A stretch of DNA of 64,000 nucleotides, taken from positions 295,229 to 359,228 of the forward strand of contig NW_026111769.1 of the NCBI RefSeq assembly GCF_024679095.1, given 5' to 3'. Shown piece after piece: positions 40,749 through 57,749 of the stretch. Source of the stretch: Eriocheir sinensis (taxonomy: Eukaryota > Arthropoda > Malacostraca > Decapoda > Varunidae). Below the pieces are notes generated by a model. That model worked only from the letters and a program-made list of their open reading frames with translations. It did not search any database and was not told the DNA's origin. Within the stretch, counting starts at the first letter, position 1. The number at the start of each line of letters is the position of its first letter. Both the position numbers and the translations under genes were made by a program.

Positions 40749-43700
40749 TGAAAATAGATATACAAAATATACATAAAATAAACTAAATTTGTATTGAAAT
40801 ATATATACAAAATACATAAAATAATGTAAATTTGTATCAAAATATTTTAACAGATGCGCATAAAATAACGTAAATTTGTTTTAAAATATACAAAATACAC
40901 ATTAAATAATGTAAATATGTACAAAAAAATATAGAATAATGTAAAATCGTATCAAAATAAATACACAGAATATTAATAAAACAATATAAATTTGTATGAA
41001 AATAAAGATGCAAAATACCCATTAAAAAACGCATTGTTTATAAAAATATATATACCAAAATACACATGAAAAAATGAATTTGTATTAAAATAAATATACA
41101 AAATACACATACAATAAGGTAAATCTGTATTGAAATAGATATGCAAAATACATATAAAATAATGTAAATTTGTTTCAAAATATATATACGAATACATAAA
41201 ATAACGTAGATTTATATAAAATATATATACAAAATACACATAAAATGAAGTAAATACGTATAAAAAAATGTATACAAAATACACATAAAATAATGTAAAT
41301 TCGTATCAAAATAAATAAACAAAATACCAATAAAAGAATGTGTATTTGTATAAATATAAATATACAAAATACATAAAATAACGTAAATTTATATAAAACT
41401 ATATACAAAAATACACAGAAGTAATTAAATTCTGAAAATAGATATACAAAATACATATAAACTAATATAAATTTGAATTGAAATGTATATACAAAATACA
41501 TAAAATAATGTAATTTTGTAAAAAAATATTTATAAAAATACATATAATAACGTAAATTTGTTTAAAATAAATAATCAAAATATCAATTAAATAATGTAAA
41601 TACGGATGAAAAATATATACAAAAACACATATAATCATGTAATTCAAACTAAATAAACAAAATATCAATAAAATAATTTAAATTGAATGAAATAAATATA
41701 CAAAATACATATAAAATAACGCTAATTTGTAATGAAATATATGTCCAAAAATGAACGTAAAATAAAGTAAATTTGGATAAAAATATATACAAAACACACA
41801 TTAAATAATGTAAATGCGTACATAAATAACCTAAATTTGTATAAAACTATATACAAAAATACACCAAAATAATTTAAATTTGTATGAAAAGAAATATACA
41901 AAATACACATAAAATTAGGTTAATTTGTATTGAAATATATATACAAAATACACATAAAATAATGTAAATTTGTAAGAAAATATATAAACAAATACACATA
42001 AAATAATGTAAATTTGTATAAAATATATACAAAATGAACATTAAATAATGTAAATATGAATAAAAAAATATATACAAAATACACATAGAATAATGTAAAA
42101 TCGTATCAAAATAAATATATATCAAAATACACATAAAATTAAGTAAATACGTATAAAAATGTATACAAAATATCACATAAAATAATGTAAATTAGTATCA
42201 AAATAAATAAACAAAATACCAATAAAAGAATGTGTATTTGTATAAATATATATATACAAAATACATATTAAATAATATAAATTTGTTTAAAACTATACAA
42301 AATACACATGAAATGATGTAAATACGTATAAAAATAAATATACAAAATACACATAAAATAACCTAAATTTGTATCAAACTATATACAAAAATACACAAAA
42401 ATATTTTAAATTTGTATGAAATTAAATATACAAAATACACATAAAATTAGGTAAATTTGTATTGAAATACATATACAAAATACACATAAAATAATGTAAA
42501 TATGAATTAAAAGACATAAACAAATACACATTAAATAACGTAAATATGTATTAAAAATATATACAAAATACACATAATATAATTTAAAATCATATCAAAA
42601 TAAATACACAGAATATCAATAAAATAATGTAAATTTGTATGAAAATAAAGATGCAAAATACCCATAAAATAACGCATTTTTTTTTTATTTATAAAAAATA
42701 TATATACCAAAATACATAAAAAAATTAAATTTGAATTAAAATAAATATATGAAAAACACATACAATGAGGTAAATTTGTATTGAAATAGATATGCAAAAT
42801 ACATATAAAACAATGTAAATTTGTTTCAAAATATATATACGAATACACATAAAATTACGTAGATTTCTATAAAAATATATATACAAAATACACATAAAAT
42901 GAGGTAAATACGTATAAAAAAATATATACAAAATACACATAAAATAATGTAAATTCGTGTCAAAATAAATATACAAAATATCATAAAAGAATGTGTATTT
43001 GTATAAATATAAATATACAAAATACACATAAAATAACGTAAATTTATATAAAACTATATACAAAAATACACAGAAGTATTTTAATTTGTATGAAAATAGA
43101 TATACAAAATAAGGTAAATTGTTTCAAATTCAATAAACAAAATACACATGAAATTATGTAAATACGTATAAAAATATATATACAAAGTACACATTAAATA
43201 ATGTAAATTCGCGTCAAAATAAATCAACAAAATATCAATAAAAGAATGTGTATTTGTATGAAAATAGATATACAAAATACACATAAAATAACCTAAATTT
43301 GTATAAAACTATATACAAAAATACACAAAAATATTTTTAATTTGAATGAAATAGATATACAAAATATACGTAAAATAAACTAAATTTGTATTGAAATATA
43401 TATACAAAATACATAAAATAATGTAAATTTGTATCAAAATATTTTAACAGATGCGCATAAAATAACGTAAATTTGTTTTTAAATATACAAAATACACGTT
43501 AAATAATGTAAATATGTATAAAAAAATATATACAAAACACAAATAGAATAATGTAAAATCGTATCAAAATAAATACACAGAATATTAAAAAAACATTTGA
43601 AAAATTTGTATGAAAATAAAGATGCAAAATACCCATTAAATAACGCATTTTTTTTATAAAAATATACATACCAAAATACACATGAAAAAATTCATTTGTA

Positions 43701-44117
43701 TTAAAATAAATATACAAAATGCACATTCAATAAGGTAAATCTGTATTGAAATAGATATGCAAAATACATATAAAACAATGTAAATTTGTTTCAAAATATA
43801 TATACGAATACACATAAAATAACGTAGATTTGTATAAAAATATGTATACAAAATACACATAAAATGAAGTAAATACGTATAAGAAAATGTATACAAAATA
43901 CACATAAAATAATGTAAATTCGTATCAAAATAAATAAACAAAATACCAATAAAAGAATGTGTATTTGTATAAATATAAATATACAAAATACACATAAAAT
44001 AACGTAAATTTGTATAAAACTATACAAAATACAGAAGTAATTAAATTGTATGAAAATAGATATACAAAATACATATAAAATAAGCTAAATTTGAATTGAA
44101 ATCTATATACAAAATAC
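40749..44117 (-). repeat. Long minus-oriented satellite run
   Basis: The longest minus run. Its beginning repeats 11802-12303, and the same segment recurs internally from about 43360. It ends at AAAATACAATATTTTATGTA, a short palindromic turning point. Confidence 0.87.
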
Positions 44118-46373
44118 AATATTTTATGTATATTTTTATTTGTATTTAAGTTATTATATTTGTATTTATTATATATATTTTAATACAAAATTACATTATT
44201 TTATTGGTATTTTCTTAATTTAATTCGATACGAATTTAGATTATTTCATAGGTATTTTCTATACATATTTTTATACTCATTTACATTATCTAATGTGTGT
44301 TTTGTATATATATTTTTATGCAAATTTATTTTATGTTCATTTTTGCGTTATTTTATGTATATAGTTTTATATACATTTACGTTTTTTTATGTGCATTTTG
44401 TATATTTATATTTATACAAATACACATTCTTTTATTAGTATATTGTTTATTTACATTTATACGAATTTACATTATTTTATGTGTATTTTGTATACATTTT
44501 TTTATTCGTATTTACTTAATTTTATATGTATTTTGTATATGTATTTTTATAGAAATCTACGTTATTTTATGTGTATTCGTATATATATTTTAAAACAAAT
44601 TTACATTACCTTATATGTATTTTGCATATCTATTTCAATACAAATTTACCTCATTGTATGTGCATTTTGTATATTTATTTTAATACAAATTGAAATATTT
44701 TATGTGTATTTTGGTGTCAATAATTTTATAAAAAATGCGTTATTTTATAGGAATTTTCCATCTTAATTTTCATACAAATTTGCATTATTTTATTAATATT
44801 CTGTGTATATATTTTGATACGATTTTACATTATTCTATTTGTGTTTGGTATATATTTTTTTATACATATTTACATTATTTAATGTGTATTTTGTACATAT
44901 ATTTCATACAAATTTACGTTATTATGTGTGTATTTGTTTATATATTTTCTTTCAAATTTACATTATTTTATGTGTATTTTGTTTATGTATTTTAATACAA
45001 ATTAACCAAATTTTATTTATATTCATACAAATTGAAATTATTTTTGTTTATTTTTTTATATATTTTCACACAAATTCTCGTTATCTTATGTGTATTTTGT
45101 ATATTTATTTTTTCTACAAATATACGTTCTTATATCTGAATTTTGTTTATTGAGTTTGAAACGAATTTACCTTATTTTGTATATCTATTTTCATACAAAT
45201 TAAAATACTTCTGTGTATTTTTGTATATAGTTTTATATAAATTTACGTTATTTTATGTGTATTTTGTATATTTATATTTATACAAATACACATTCTTTTA
45301 TTGGTATTTTGTATATTTATTTTGATGAGAATTTACATTATTTTATGTGTATTTTGTATACATTTTTTTATACGTATTTACTTCATTTTATGTGAATTTT
45401 GTATATATATTTTTATAGAAATCTACGTTATTTTATGTGTATTCGTATATATATTTTGAAACAAATTTACATTCTTTTATATGTATTTTGCATATCTATT
45501 TCAATACAAATTTACCTTATTGTATGTGTTTTTTATATATTTATTTTAATACAAATTTAATTTGTTGATGTGTATTTTGGTATATATATTTTTATAAATA
45601 AAAAAATGCGTTATTTTATGGGTATTTTGCTTCTTTATTTTCATACAAATTTACATTATTTTATTAATATTCTGTGTATTTATTTTGATACGATTTTACA
45701 TTATTCTATTTGTGTTTTGTATATATTTTTTTATACAAATTTACGTTATTTTAAGTGTATTTGTTTATGTCTTTTCATTCAAATTTACATTATTTTATGT
45801 GTATTTTGTATATGTATTTCAATACAAATTTACCTAATTTTATGTGTATTTTGTATATTTATTTTCATACAAATTTAAAATATTTTTGTGTATTTTTGTA
45901 TATAGTTTGATACAAATTTAGGTTATTTTATGTGTATTTTGTATATCTATTTTCATACAAATACACATTCTTATATTGATATTTCGTTTTTTTATTTTGA
46001 CGCGAATTTACAGTATTTAATGTGTATTTTGTATATATATTTTTATACGTATTTACATAATTTCATGTGTATTTTGTATATATATTTATTATAGAAATCA
46101 ACGTTATTTTATGTGTATTCGTATATATATTTTGAAACAAATTTACACTGTTTTATGTATATTTTTCAATACAAATTTACCTTATTGTATGTGCATTTTG
46201 TATATTAATTTTAATACAAGTTTAATTATTCTATGTGTATTTTTGTATATGTATTTTAAAAAAAAAATGCTTTATTTTATTTGTATTTTGCATCTTTATT
46301 TTCATACAAATTTAAATTATTTTATTGATATTCTGTGTACTTATTTTGATGCGATTTTACATTATTCTATGTA
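44118..46373 (+). repeat. Plus-oriented satellite run
   Basis: 44.2-44.8 kb relates to 13.4-14.0 kb and 58.3-58.9 kb. The right end from about 46.0 kb repeats 5.9-6.25 kb up to the shared ATTCTATGTATAACAAAAAT turning point. Confidence 0.87.
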
Positions 46374-47910
<1,537 letters not shown>

Positions 47911-50900
47911 GCGTGTATGTTGCATATTTTTTCAATACAAATTTACATTATTATATACGCATTTTGTATATTAATTTTAATACAAATTTAATTATTCGAT
48001 GTGCATTTTTATATCTATTTTTATAAACATATGCTTTATTTTTTGGTTATTTTGCATCTTTATTTTCATATAAATTTACATTTTTTTATTGATATTCTGC
48101 TCATTCATTTTGATACGAATTGACATTATTCTATGTGTATTTTGTATATATTTTTCATACAAATTTACGTTATTTTATGTGTATTTGTTTATATATTTTG
48201 ACACAAATTTACAATATTTTATGGCTATTTTGTATATACATTTCAAAAGAAATTTACCTAGTTTTATGTATATTTTGTATATCTATTTTCATACAAACTC
48301 AAATTATTTCTATGTATTTTTGTATATATTTTAATACAAATTTTAGTTATGTTATGTGTATTTTGTAAATTTATTTTCATTCAAATATATCGTATTTTAT
48401 TGGTGTTTTGTTGATTTATATTGATACGAATTTAGTTTATTTTATATGTACTTTGTATATATATTTTTATACGCTTTTACATTATTTAATATTTATTTTG
48501 AATATATATTTTTATACAAATTCATGGTATTTTATGCGTATTTGTATATATATTTTCATATAAATTTACATTATTTTATGTGTATTTTGTACATATATTT
48601 TATTATAAATCTACCTTATTTTATGTTTATTTTGTATATGTATTTTGTATATTTATATTTATCCAAATACACATTCTTTTATTGGTATTTTGTTTATTTA
48701 TTTTAATTCGAATTTACATTATTTTATGTGTATTTTGTATACATTTTTTTATACGTATTTACTTAATTTTATGTGTATTTTGTATATATATTTTTTATAG
48801 AAATCTACGTTTTTTTATTTGTATTCGTATATATATTTTGAAACAAATTTACATTGTTTTATATGTATTTTTGCATATCTCTTTCAATACAAATTTACCT
48901 TATTGTATGTTCATTTTGTATATTTAGTTCAAAACAAATTTAAATATTTTATGTGTATTTTGGTATATATATTTTTATAAGAAATGCGATAATTTTTGGG
49001 AATTTTGCATCTTTATTTTCATACAAATTTACATTATTATTATTACATTTATTTTCATACGACTTTACATTATTCTATTTGTTTTTTGTATATACTTTTT
49101 TATACATATTTACATTATTTAATGTGTATCTTGCATATATATTTTATACAAATTTATTATCTATTATCTATTTTCATACAAATACACATTCTTTTCATGA
49201 TATTTTGTTTATTTATTTTGACACGAATTTACATTATTTGATATGTATTTTGTATATATATTTTTATACGTATTTACATAATTTCATATGTATTTTGTAT
49301 ATATATTTCTATAGAAATCTACTTTATTTTATGTGTATTCGTATATATATTTTGAAACAAATTTACATTGTTTTATATGTATTTTTGAATATCTCTTTCA
49401 ATACAAATTTACCTTACTGTATATGCATTTTGTATATTTATTTCAATACAAATTTTAATATTTTATGTGTATTTTGGTATATATATTTTTATAAAAAATG
49501 CGATAATTTTTGGGAATTTTGCATCTTTATTTTCATACAAATTTACATAATTTTATTGATATTCTGTGTATTTATATTGATAGGATTTTACATTATTCTA
49601 TTTGTTTTTTGTATATATTTTTTTAGACACATTTACATTATTTAATGTGTATCTTGCACATATATTTTATACAAATTTACGTTATTTTAAGTGTATTTGT
49701 TTATATATTTTCATTCAAATTTACATTATTTGATGTGTATTTTGTATATGTATTTCAATACAAATTTACCTAATTTTATGTGTATTTTGTATATTTCTTT
49801 TCAAACAAATTTAAACTATTTTTGTGTATTTTTGTATATAGTTTTATACAAATTTAGGTTATTTTATGTACGCATTTACATTATTTAGTGTGTGTTTTGT
49901 ATATATATTTTTATGCAAATTTACTTTATTTTATGTGCATTTTTGTACATATATTTTTATAGAAATTTGCGTTATTTGTATATGTTTTCTCATACAAATT
50001 TACATTATTTTATTGCTATTTTGTTTATTTATTTTGATACGAATTACATGATTATATGTGTATTTTGTACATATTTTTTATACGTATTTACATTACTTAA
50101 TGTGTATTTTGTTTATATATTTTTAAACAAATCTACGTTATTATATGTATTTGTATAAATATTTTGATACAGATTTACATTATTTTATGTATTTTGTATG
50201 TACATTTCAATTGAAAGTTAGCTTATTTTAGCTGTATTTTGTATATATATTTTCTTACAAATTTAATTACTTCTTTGTATTTTTCTATATAGTTTTATAC
50301 AAATTTACGATATTTTATGTGTATTTTGTATATTTATATTTATACAAATACATATTCTTTTACTGTTATTTTGTTTATTTATTTTGATACGATTTTTAGG
50401 TGTATTTTGTATTCATTTTTTAATACGTATTTACTTCATTTTATGTGTATTTTGTATATATTTTTATAGAAATCTACGTTATTTTATGTGTATCCGTATA
50501 TATATTTTGAAACAAATTTACATTGTTTTATATGTATTTTGCATATCTATTTCAATACAAATTTACCTTATAGTATGTGCATTTTTTATATTTATTTTAA
50601 TACAAATTTTAATTTTTTATGTGTATTTTGGTATATATATTTTTATAAAAAATGCGTTATTTTATGGCTATTTTGCATCTTTATTTTCATACAAATTTAC
50701 ATTATTTTATTAATATTCTGTGTATTTATTTTTGATACGATTTTACATTATTCTATTTGTGTTTTGTATATATTTTTTTATACATATTTACATTATTTAA
50801 TGTGTATTTTGTATATATATTTGATACAAATTTACATTATTTTAAGTGTATATGTATATATATTTTCATTCAAATTTCCATTATTTTATGTGTATTTTGT

Positions 50901-51826
50901 ATATGTATTTCAATACAAATTTACCTAATTTTATGTGTATTTTGTATATTTATTTTCATACAAATTTAAATTATTTTTTTGTATTTTTGTATATTGTTTT
51001 ATACAAACTTAGGTTATTTTATGAGTATTTTGTATATCTATTTTCATACAAATACACATTCTTTTATTGATATTTTTTTTATTTATTTTGACGAGAATTT
51101 AAATTATTTAATGTGTATTTTGTATATATATATTTTTATACGTATTTACAACATTTCATGTGTATTTTGTATATATATTTCTATAGAAATCTACGTTATT
51201 TTATGTGTATTCGTATATAGATTTTTAAACAAATTTACACTTTTTTGTGCATTTTGTATATTTTTTCAATACAAATTTACCTTATTGTACGTGCATTTTG
51301 TATATTAATTTTTAAAAAAAATTATGTTTTATTTTATGGGTATTTTGCATCTTTATTTTCATACAAAACTACATTATTTTATTGATATTCTGTGTATTTA
51401 TTTTGATACGATTTTACATTATTCTATGTATATTTTGTATATCTATTTTATACAAATGTACGTTATTTTATGTGAATTTGTTTTCATTTCATACAAATTT
51501 ACATTATTTTATGTGTATTTTGTACATGTATTTAAATACAAATTTAACTAATTATATGTGTATTTTGTATATCTATTTTCATACAAATTGAAACTTATTT
51601 TTATGTTTTTTTGTATATATTTTTATTCAAATTTTCGTAATTTTATGTGTATTTTGTATATTTATTTTCCTACAAATATACGTTCTTTTATCGGAATTTT
51701 GTTTATTTATTTTGATACGAATTTTCATTATTTTAGGTGTATTTGATATATGTATTTTTATACTTATTTACATAAGTTTATATGTATTTTGAATATATAT
51801 TTTCATAGAAATTTACTCTATATGTA
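47911..51826 (+). repeat. Plus-oriented satellite run
   Basis: The start repeats 24868-25940. 49.08-50.2 kb parallels 32.3-33.3 and 59.5-60.6 kb. From about 50.6 kb it parallels 17.1-18.37 kb and ends at the same CTCTATATGTATATACAAAA point. Confidence 0.88.
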
Positions 51827-53731
51827 TATACAAAAAAACACAAAAATAATTTAAATTTGTATGAAAATAAATATACAAAATACACATAAAATTAGGTAAA
51901 TTTGTAATAAAATACATATACAAAACACATTTAAAATAATGTAAATTTGAATGAAATTATATAAACAAATACACTTAAAATAACGTTAATTTGTATAAAA
52001 TATATATAAAAAATACACATTAAATAATGAAAATATGTTTAAAAAATATATACAAAACACAAATAGTATAATATAAAATCATATCAAAATATATACACAG
52101 AATATTAATAAAATAATGTACATTTGTATGAAAACTAAGATGCAAAATACCTATAAAATAACGCATTTTTTATAAAATTATATATACCAAAATACACATA
52201 AAATATTTGAGTTTGTATTAAAATAAATATACAAAATGCAAATACAATAAGGTAAATTTGTATTGAAATAGATATGCAAAATACATATAAAACAATGTAA
52301 ATTTGTTTCAAAATATATATACGAATACACATAAAATAACGTAGATTTCTATAAATATATATATACAAAATACAAATAAAATTAAGTAAATACGAATCAA
52401 AAATGTATACAAAATACACATAAAATAATGTAAATTCGTATAAATATAAATAAACAAAATACCAATAGGAGAGTGTGTATTTGTATAAATATAAATATAC
52501 AAAATGCACATAAAATAACGTAAATTTGTATAAAACTATATACAAAAATACACAGAAGTAATTAAATTTGTATGAAAATAGATATACAAAATACACACAA
52601 AATAAGCTAAATTTGAATTGAAATATATATACAAAATACACAAAAGTAAGTAAGTTCGTTTCAAAATATTTTTAACAAATACACATATAATAACGTAAAT
52701 TTGTAAAAAAATATATAAACAAAATACACATTAAGTAATGTAAATACGTATAAAAAAATATTTACAAAATACACAAATAATCAAGTCATTCGTATCAAAA
52801 TAAATAAACAAAAAACTAATTAAATAATGTAAATTTGTATGAGAAAACATATACAAAATACACATAAAATAACGTTTTAAGTTTCTATAAAAATATATGT
52901 ACAAAAATGCACATAAAATTAGTTTGCATAAAAAATATATACAAAACACACATTAGATAATGTAAATGAGTATAAAAATATGTATACAAAATACCTATGA
53001 AATAATCTAAATTCGTATCGAGTTAAATTAAGAAAATAACAATAAAATAATGTAATTTAGGATGAAAATATATATAGAAAACATACATAAAATAACCTAA
53101 ATACAAATACAAATATACACATTAAATAATTTAAAATTGAATGAAATAAATATTCAAAATAAACATAAAATAAGGTAAAATTGTAATAAAATATATGTAA
53201 GAATACACATAAAATAATATCAATTTGTATGAAAATATGTATACAAATACAAATAAAATAACATGAATTTGTATAAAATTTATTTCAAAATATATACGAA
53301 TACACACAATAAAATAACGCAAATTTTTATGAAAATGTATATATAAAATACACATAAAATAATTTAAATACGTAGAAAAATATATATACAAAATACACAT
53401 AAAATAATGTAAATTCATAAAAAATTAAATACACAAAATTCCAATAAAAGAATGTATATTTGTAGGAAAATATATATACAAAAAACAAATAAAATAACTA
53501 AAATTTGCATAAAAATATATACAAAAATACACAAAAATAATTTAAATTTGTTTGAAAATAGATATGCAAAATACACATCAAGTTAGGCAAATTTGTATTG
53601 AAATACATATACAAAACTCACATAAAATAATGTAAATTTGTATGAAAATATATAAACAAATACATATAAAATATCGTAAATCTGGATAAAATATATATAC
53701 AAAATATACATTAAAAATTTTAAATATGTAT
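51827..53731 (-). repeat. Minus-oriented satellite run
   Basis: Copy of 18370-20243 displaced by about 33.5 kb, with both end junctions conserved. Confidence 0.87.
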
Positions 53732-53759
53732 AAAAATATATTATATTATATATATTTTT
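53732..53759. repeat. Palindromic strand-switch junction J1, copy 4
   Basis: 28-bp AT-only near-palindrome, by eye identical to 20244-20271. Confidence 0.75.
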
Positions 53760-55128
53760 ATCGATATTTGCGTTATTTATGTGTATTTTGTATATGTTTT
53801 CTCATAGAAATTTACATTATTTTATTGGTATTTTGTCTATTTATTTTGATACGAATTACATGATTATTTGTGTATTTTGTACATTTTTTTTATACGTATT
53901 TACATTATTTAATGTGTATTATGTTTATATATTTTTATACAAATTTACGTTATTATATGTGTATTTGTATAAGTATTTTGATACAAATTTACATTATTTT
54001 ATGTATTTTGTATTTATATTTCAATTCAAATTTAGCTCATTTTATGTGTATTTTGTATATCTATTTATTTTAATACAAAATCAAATATTTTATGTTTTTT
54101 CGTATATATATTTTTATAAAAAATGCGTTATTTTATGGGTATTTTGCATCTTAATTTTCATACAAATTTACATTATTTTATTAATATTTTCTGTATTTAT
54201 ATTGATACGATTTTACATTATTTCATTTGTTTTTTGTATATATTTTTTTATACATATTTACATTATTTAATGTGTTTTTTGTATATATATTTGATACATA
54301 TTTACGTTATTTTAAGTTATTTTATGTGTATTTGTTTATATATTTTGACACAAATTTACAATATTTTATGGGTATTTTGTATATATATTTCAAAAGAAAT
54401 TTACCTAGTTTTATGTGTATTTTGAATATCTATTTTCATACAAACTCAAATTATTTCTATGTTTTTTTGTATATATTTTAATACAAATTTTAGTTATGTT
54501 ATGTGTATTTTGTAAATTTATTTTCATTCAAATATATATTATTTTCTTGGTGTTTTGTTGATTTATATTGTTACGAATTAACATCATTTTATATGTACTT
54601 TGTATATATATTTTTATACGCTTTTACATTATTTAATATTTATTTTGAATATATATTTTTATACAAATTCATGGTATTTTATGTGTATTTGTATATATAT
54701 TTTCATATAAATTTACATTATTTTATGTGTATTTTGTACATATATTTTATTATAAATCTACCTTATTTTATGTTTATTTTGTATATGTATTTTGTATATT
54801 TATATTTTCCAAATACACATTCTTTTATTGGTATTTTGTTTATTTATTTTAAATCGAATTTACATTATTTTATGTGTATTTTGTATACATTTTTTTATAC
54901 GTATTTACTTAATTTTATGTGTATTTTGTATATATATTTTTATAGAAATCTACGTTTTTTTATTTGTATTCGTTTATATATTTTGAAACAAATTTATATT
55001 GTTTTATATGTATTTTTGCATATATCTTTCAATACAAATTTACCTTATTGTATGTGCATTTTGTATATTTATTTTAATACAAATTTAAATATTTTATGTG
55101 TATTTTGGTATATATATTTTTATAAGAA

Positions 55129-56907
55129 ATGCGCTATTTCATGGGAATTTTGCATCTTTATTTTCATACAAATTTACATTATTTTATTAATATTAGGTGT
55201 ATTTATTTTGATACGATTTTACATTATTCTATATGTTTTATGTATATACTTTTTTATACATATTTACATTATTTAAAATGTATCTTGCATATATATTTTA
55301 TACAAATTTATTATCTATTATCTATTTTCATACAAATACACATTCTTTTCATGATATTTTGTTTATTTATTTTGACACGAATTTACATTATTTGATATGT
55401 ATTTTGTATATATATTTTTATACGTATTTACATAATTTCATATGTATTTTGTATATATATTTCTATAGAAATCTACTTTATTTTAAGTGTATTCGTATAT
55501 ATATTTTGAAACAAATTTACATTGTTTTATATGTATTTTTGAATATCTCTTTTAATACAAATTTACCTTACTGTATATGCATTTTGTATATTTATTTCAA
55601 TACAAATTTAAATATTTTATGTGTATTTTGGTATATATATTTTTATAAAAAATGCGATAATTTATGGGAATTTTGCATCTTTATTTTCATACAAATTTAC
55701 ATTATTTTATTGATATTCTGTGTATTTATTTTGATACGATTTTACATTATTCTATTTGTTTTTTGTATATATTTTTTTATACACATTTACATTATTTAAT
55801 GTGTATCTTGCATATATATTTTATACAAATTTACGTTATTTTAAGTGTATTTGTTTATATATTTTCATTCAAATTTACATTTATTTTAATTCGAAATTAC
55901 ATTATTTTATGTGTATTTTGTATACATTTTTTTATACGTATTTACTTAATTTTATGTGTATTTTGTATATATATTTTTATAGAAATCTACGTTTTTTTAT
56001 TTGTATTCGTATATATATTTTGAAACAAATTTACATTGTTTTATATGTATTTTTGCATATCTCTTTCAATACAAATTTACCTTATTGTATGTGCATTTTG
56101 TATATTTATTTCAATGCAAATTTAAATATTTTATGTGTATTTTGGTATATATATTTTTATAAGAAATGCGCTATTTTATGGGAATTTTGCATCTTTATTT
56201 TCAAACAAATTTACATTATTTTATTAATATTCGGTGTATTTATTTTGATACGATGTTACATTATTCTATTTGTTTTTTGTATATACTTTTTTATACATAT
56301 TTACATTATTTAATGTGTATCTTGCATATATATTTTATACAAATTTATTATCTATTATCTATTTTCATACAAATACACATTCTTTTCATGATATTTTGTT
56401 TATTTATTTTGACAGGAATTTACATTATTTGATATGTATTTTGCATATATATTTTTATACGTATTTACATAATTTCATATGTATTTTGTATATATATTTC
56501 TATAGAAATCTACTTTATTTTATGTGTATTCGTATATATATTTTGAAACAAATTTACATTGTTTTATATGTATTTTTGAATATCTCTTTCAATACAAATT
56601 TACCTTACTGTATATGCATTTTGTATATTTATTTCAATACAAATTTAAATATTTTATGTGTATTTTGGTAAATATATTTTTATAAAAAATGCTATAATTT
56701 TTGGGAATTTTGCATCTCTATTTTCATACAAATTTACATTATTTTATTGATATTCTGTGTATTTATTTTGATACGATTTTACATTATTCTATTTGTTTTT
56801 TGTATATATATTTTTTATACATTTACATTATATAATGTGTATCTTGCATATATATTTTATACAAATTTACGTTATTTTAAGTGTATTTGTTTATATATTT
56901 TCATTCA
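55129..56907 (+). repeat. 1,037-bp direct duplication
   Basis: Landmarks 55129/56166, 55233/56270 and 55664/56701 are all exactly 1,037 bp apart. The copies diverge from about 55870, where a segment like 59.15-59.43 kb has been joined in. Confidence 0.8.
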
Positions 56908-57749
56908 AATTTACATTATTTGATGTGTATTTTGTATATGTATTTCAATACAAATTTACCTAATTTTATGTGTATTTTGTATATTTCTTTTCAAACAAAT
57001 TTAAATTATTTTTGTGTATTTTTGTATATAGTTTTATACAAATTTAGGTTATTTTATGTACGCATTTACATTATTTAGTGTGTGTTTTGTATATATATTT
57101 TTTTGCAAATTTACTTTATTTTATGTGCATTTTTGTACATATATTTTTATAGAAATTTGCGTTATTTGTATATGTTTTCTCATACAACCTTACATTATTT
57201 TATTGCTATTTTGTTTATTTATTTTGATACGAATTACATGATTATATATGTATTTTGTACATATTTTTTATACGTATTTACATTACTTAATGTGTATTTT
57301 GTTTATATATTTTTAAACAAATCTACGTTATTATATGTATTTGTATAAATATTTTGATACAGATTTACATTATTTTATGTATTTTGTATGTACATTTCAA
57401 TTCAAATTTAGCTTATTTTAGCTGTATTTTGTATATATATTTTCATACAAATTTAATTACTTCTGTGTATTTTTGTATATAGTTTTATACAAATTTACGA
57501 TATTTTATGTGTATTTTGTATATTTATATTTATACAAATACACATTCTTTTACTGGTATTTTGTTTATTTATTTTGATACGATTTTTATGTATATTTTGT
57601 ATTCATTTTTTTATACGTATTTACTTCATTTTATGTGTATTTTGTATATATTTTTTATAGAAATCTACGTTATTTTATGTGTATTCGTATATATATTTTG
57701 AAACAAATTTACATTGTTTTATATGTATTTTGCATAATTATTTCAATAC

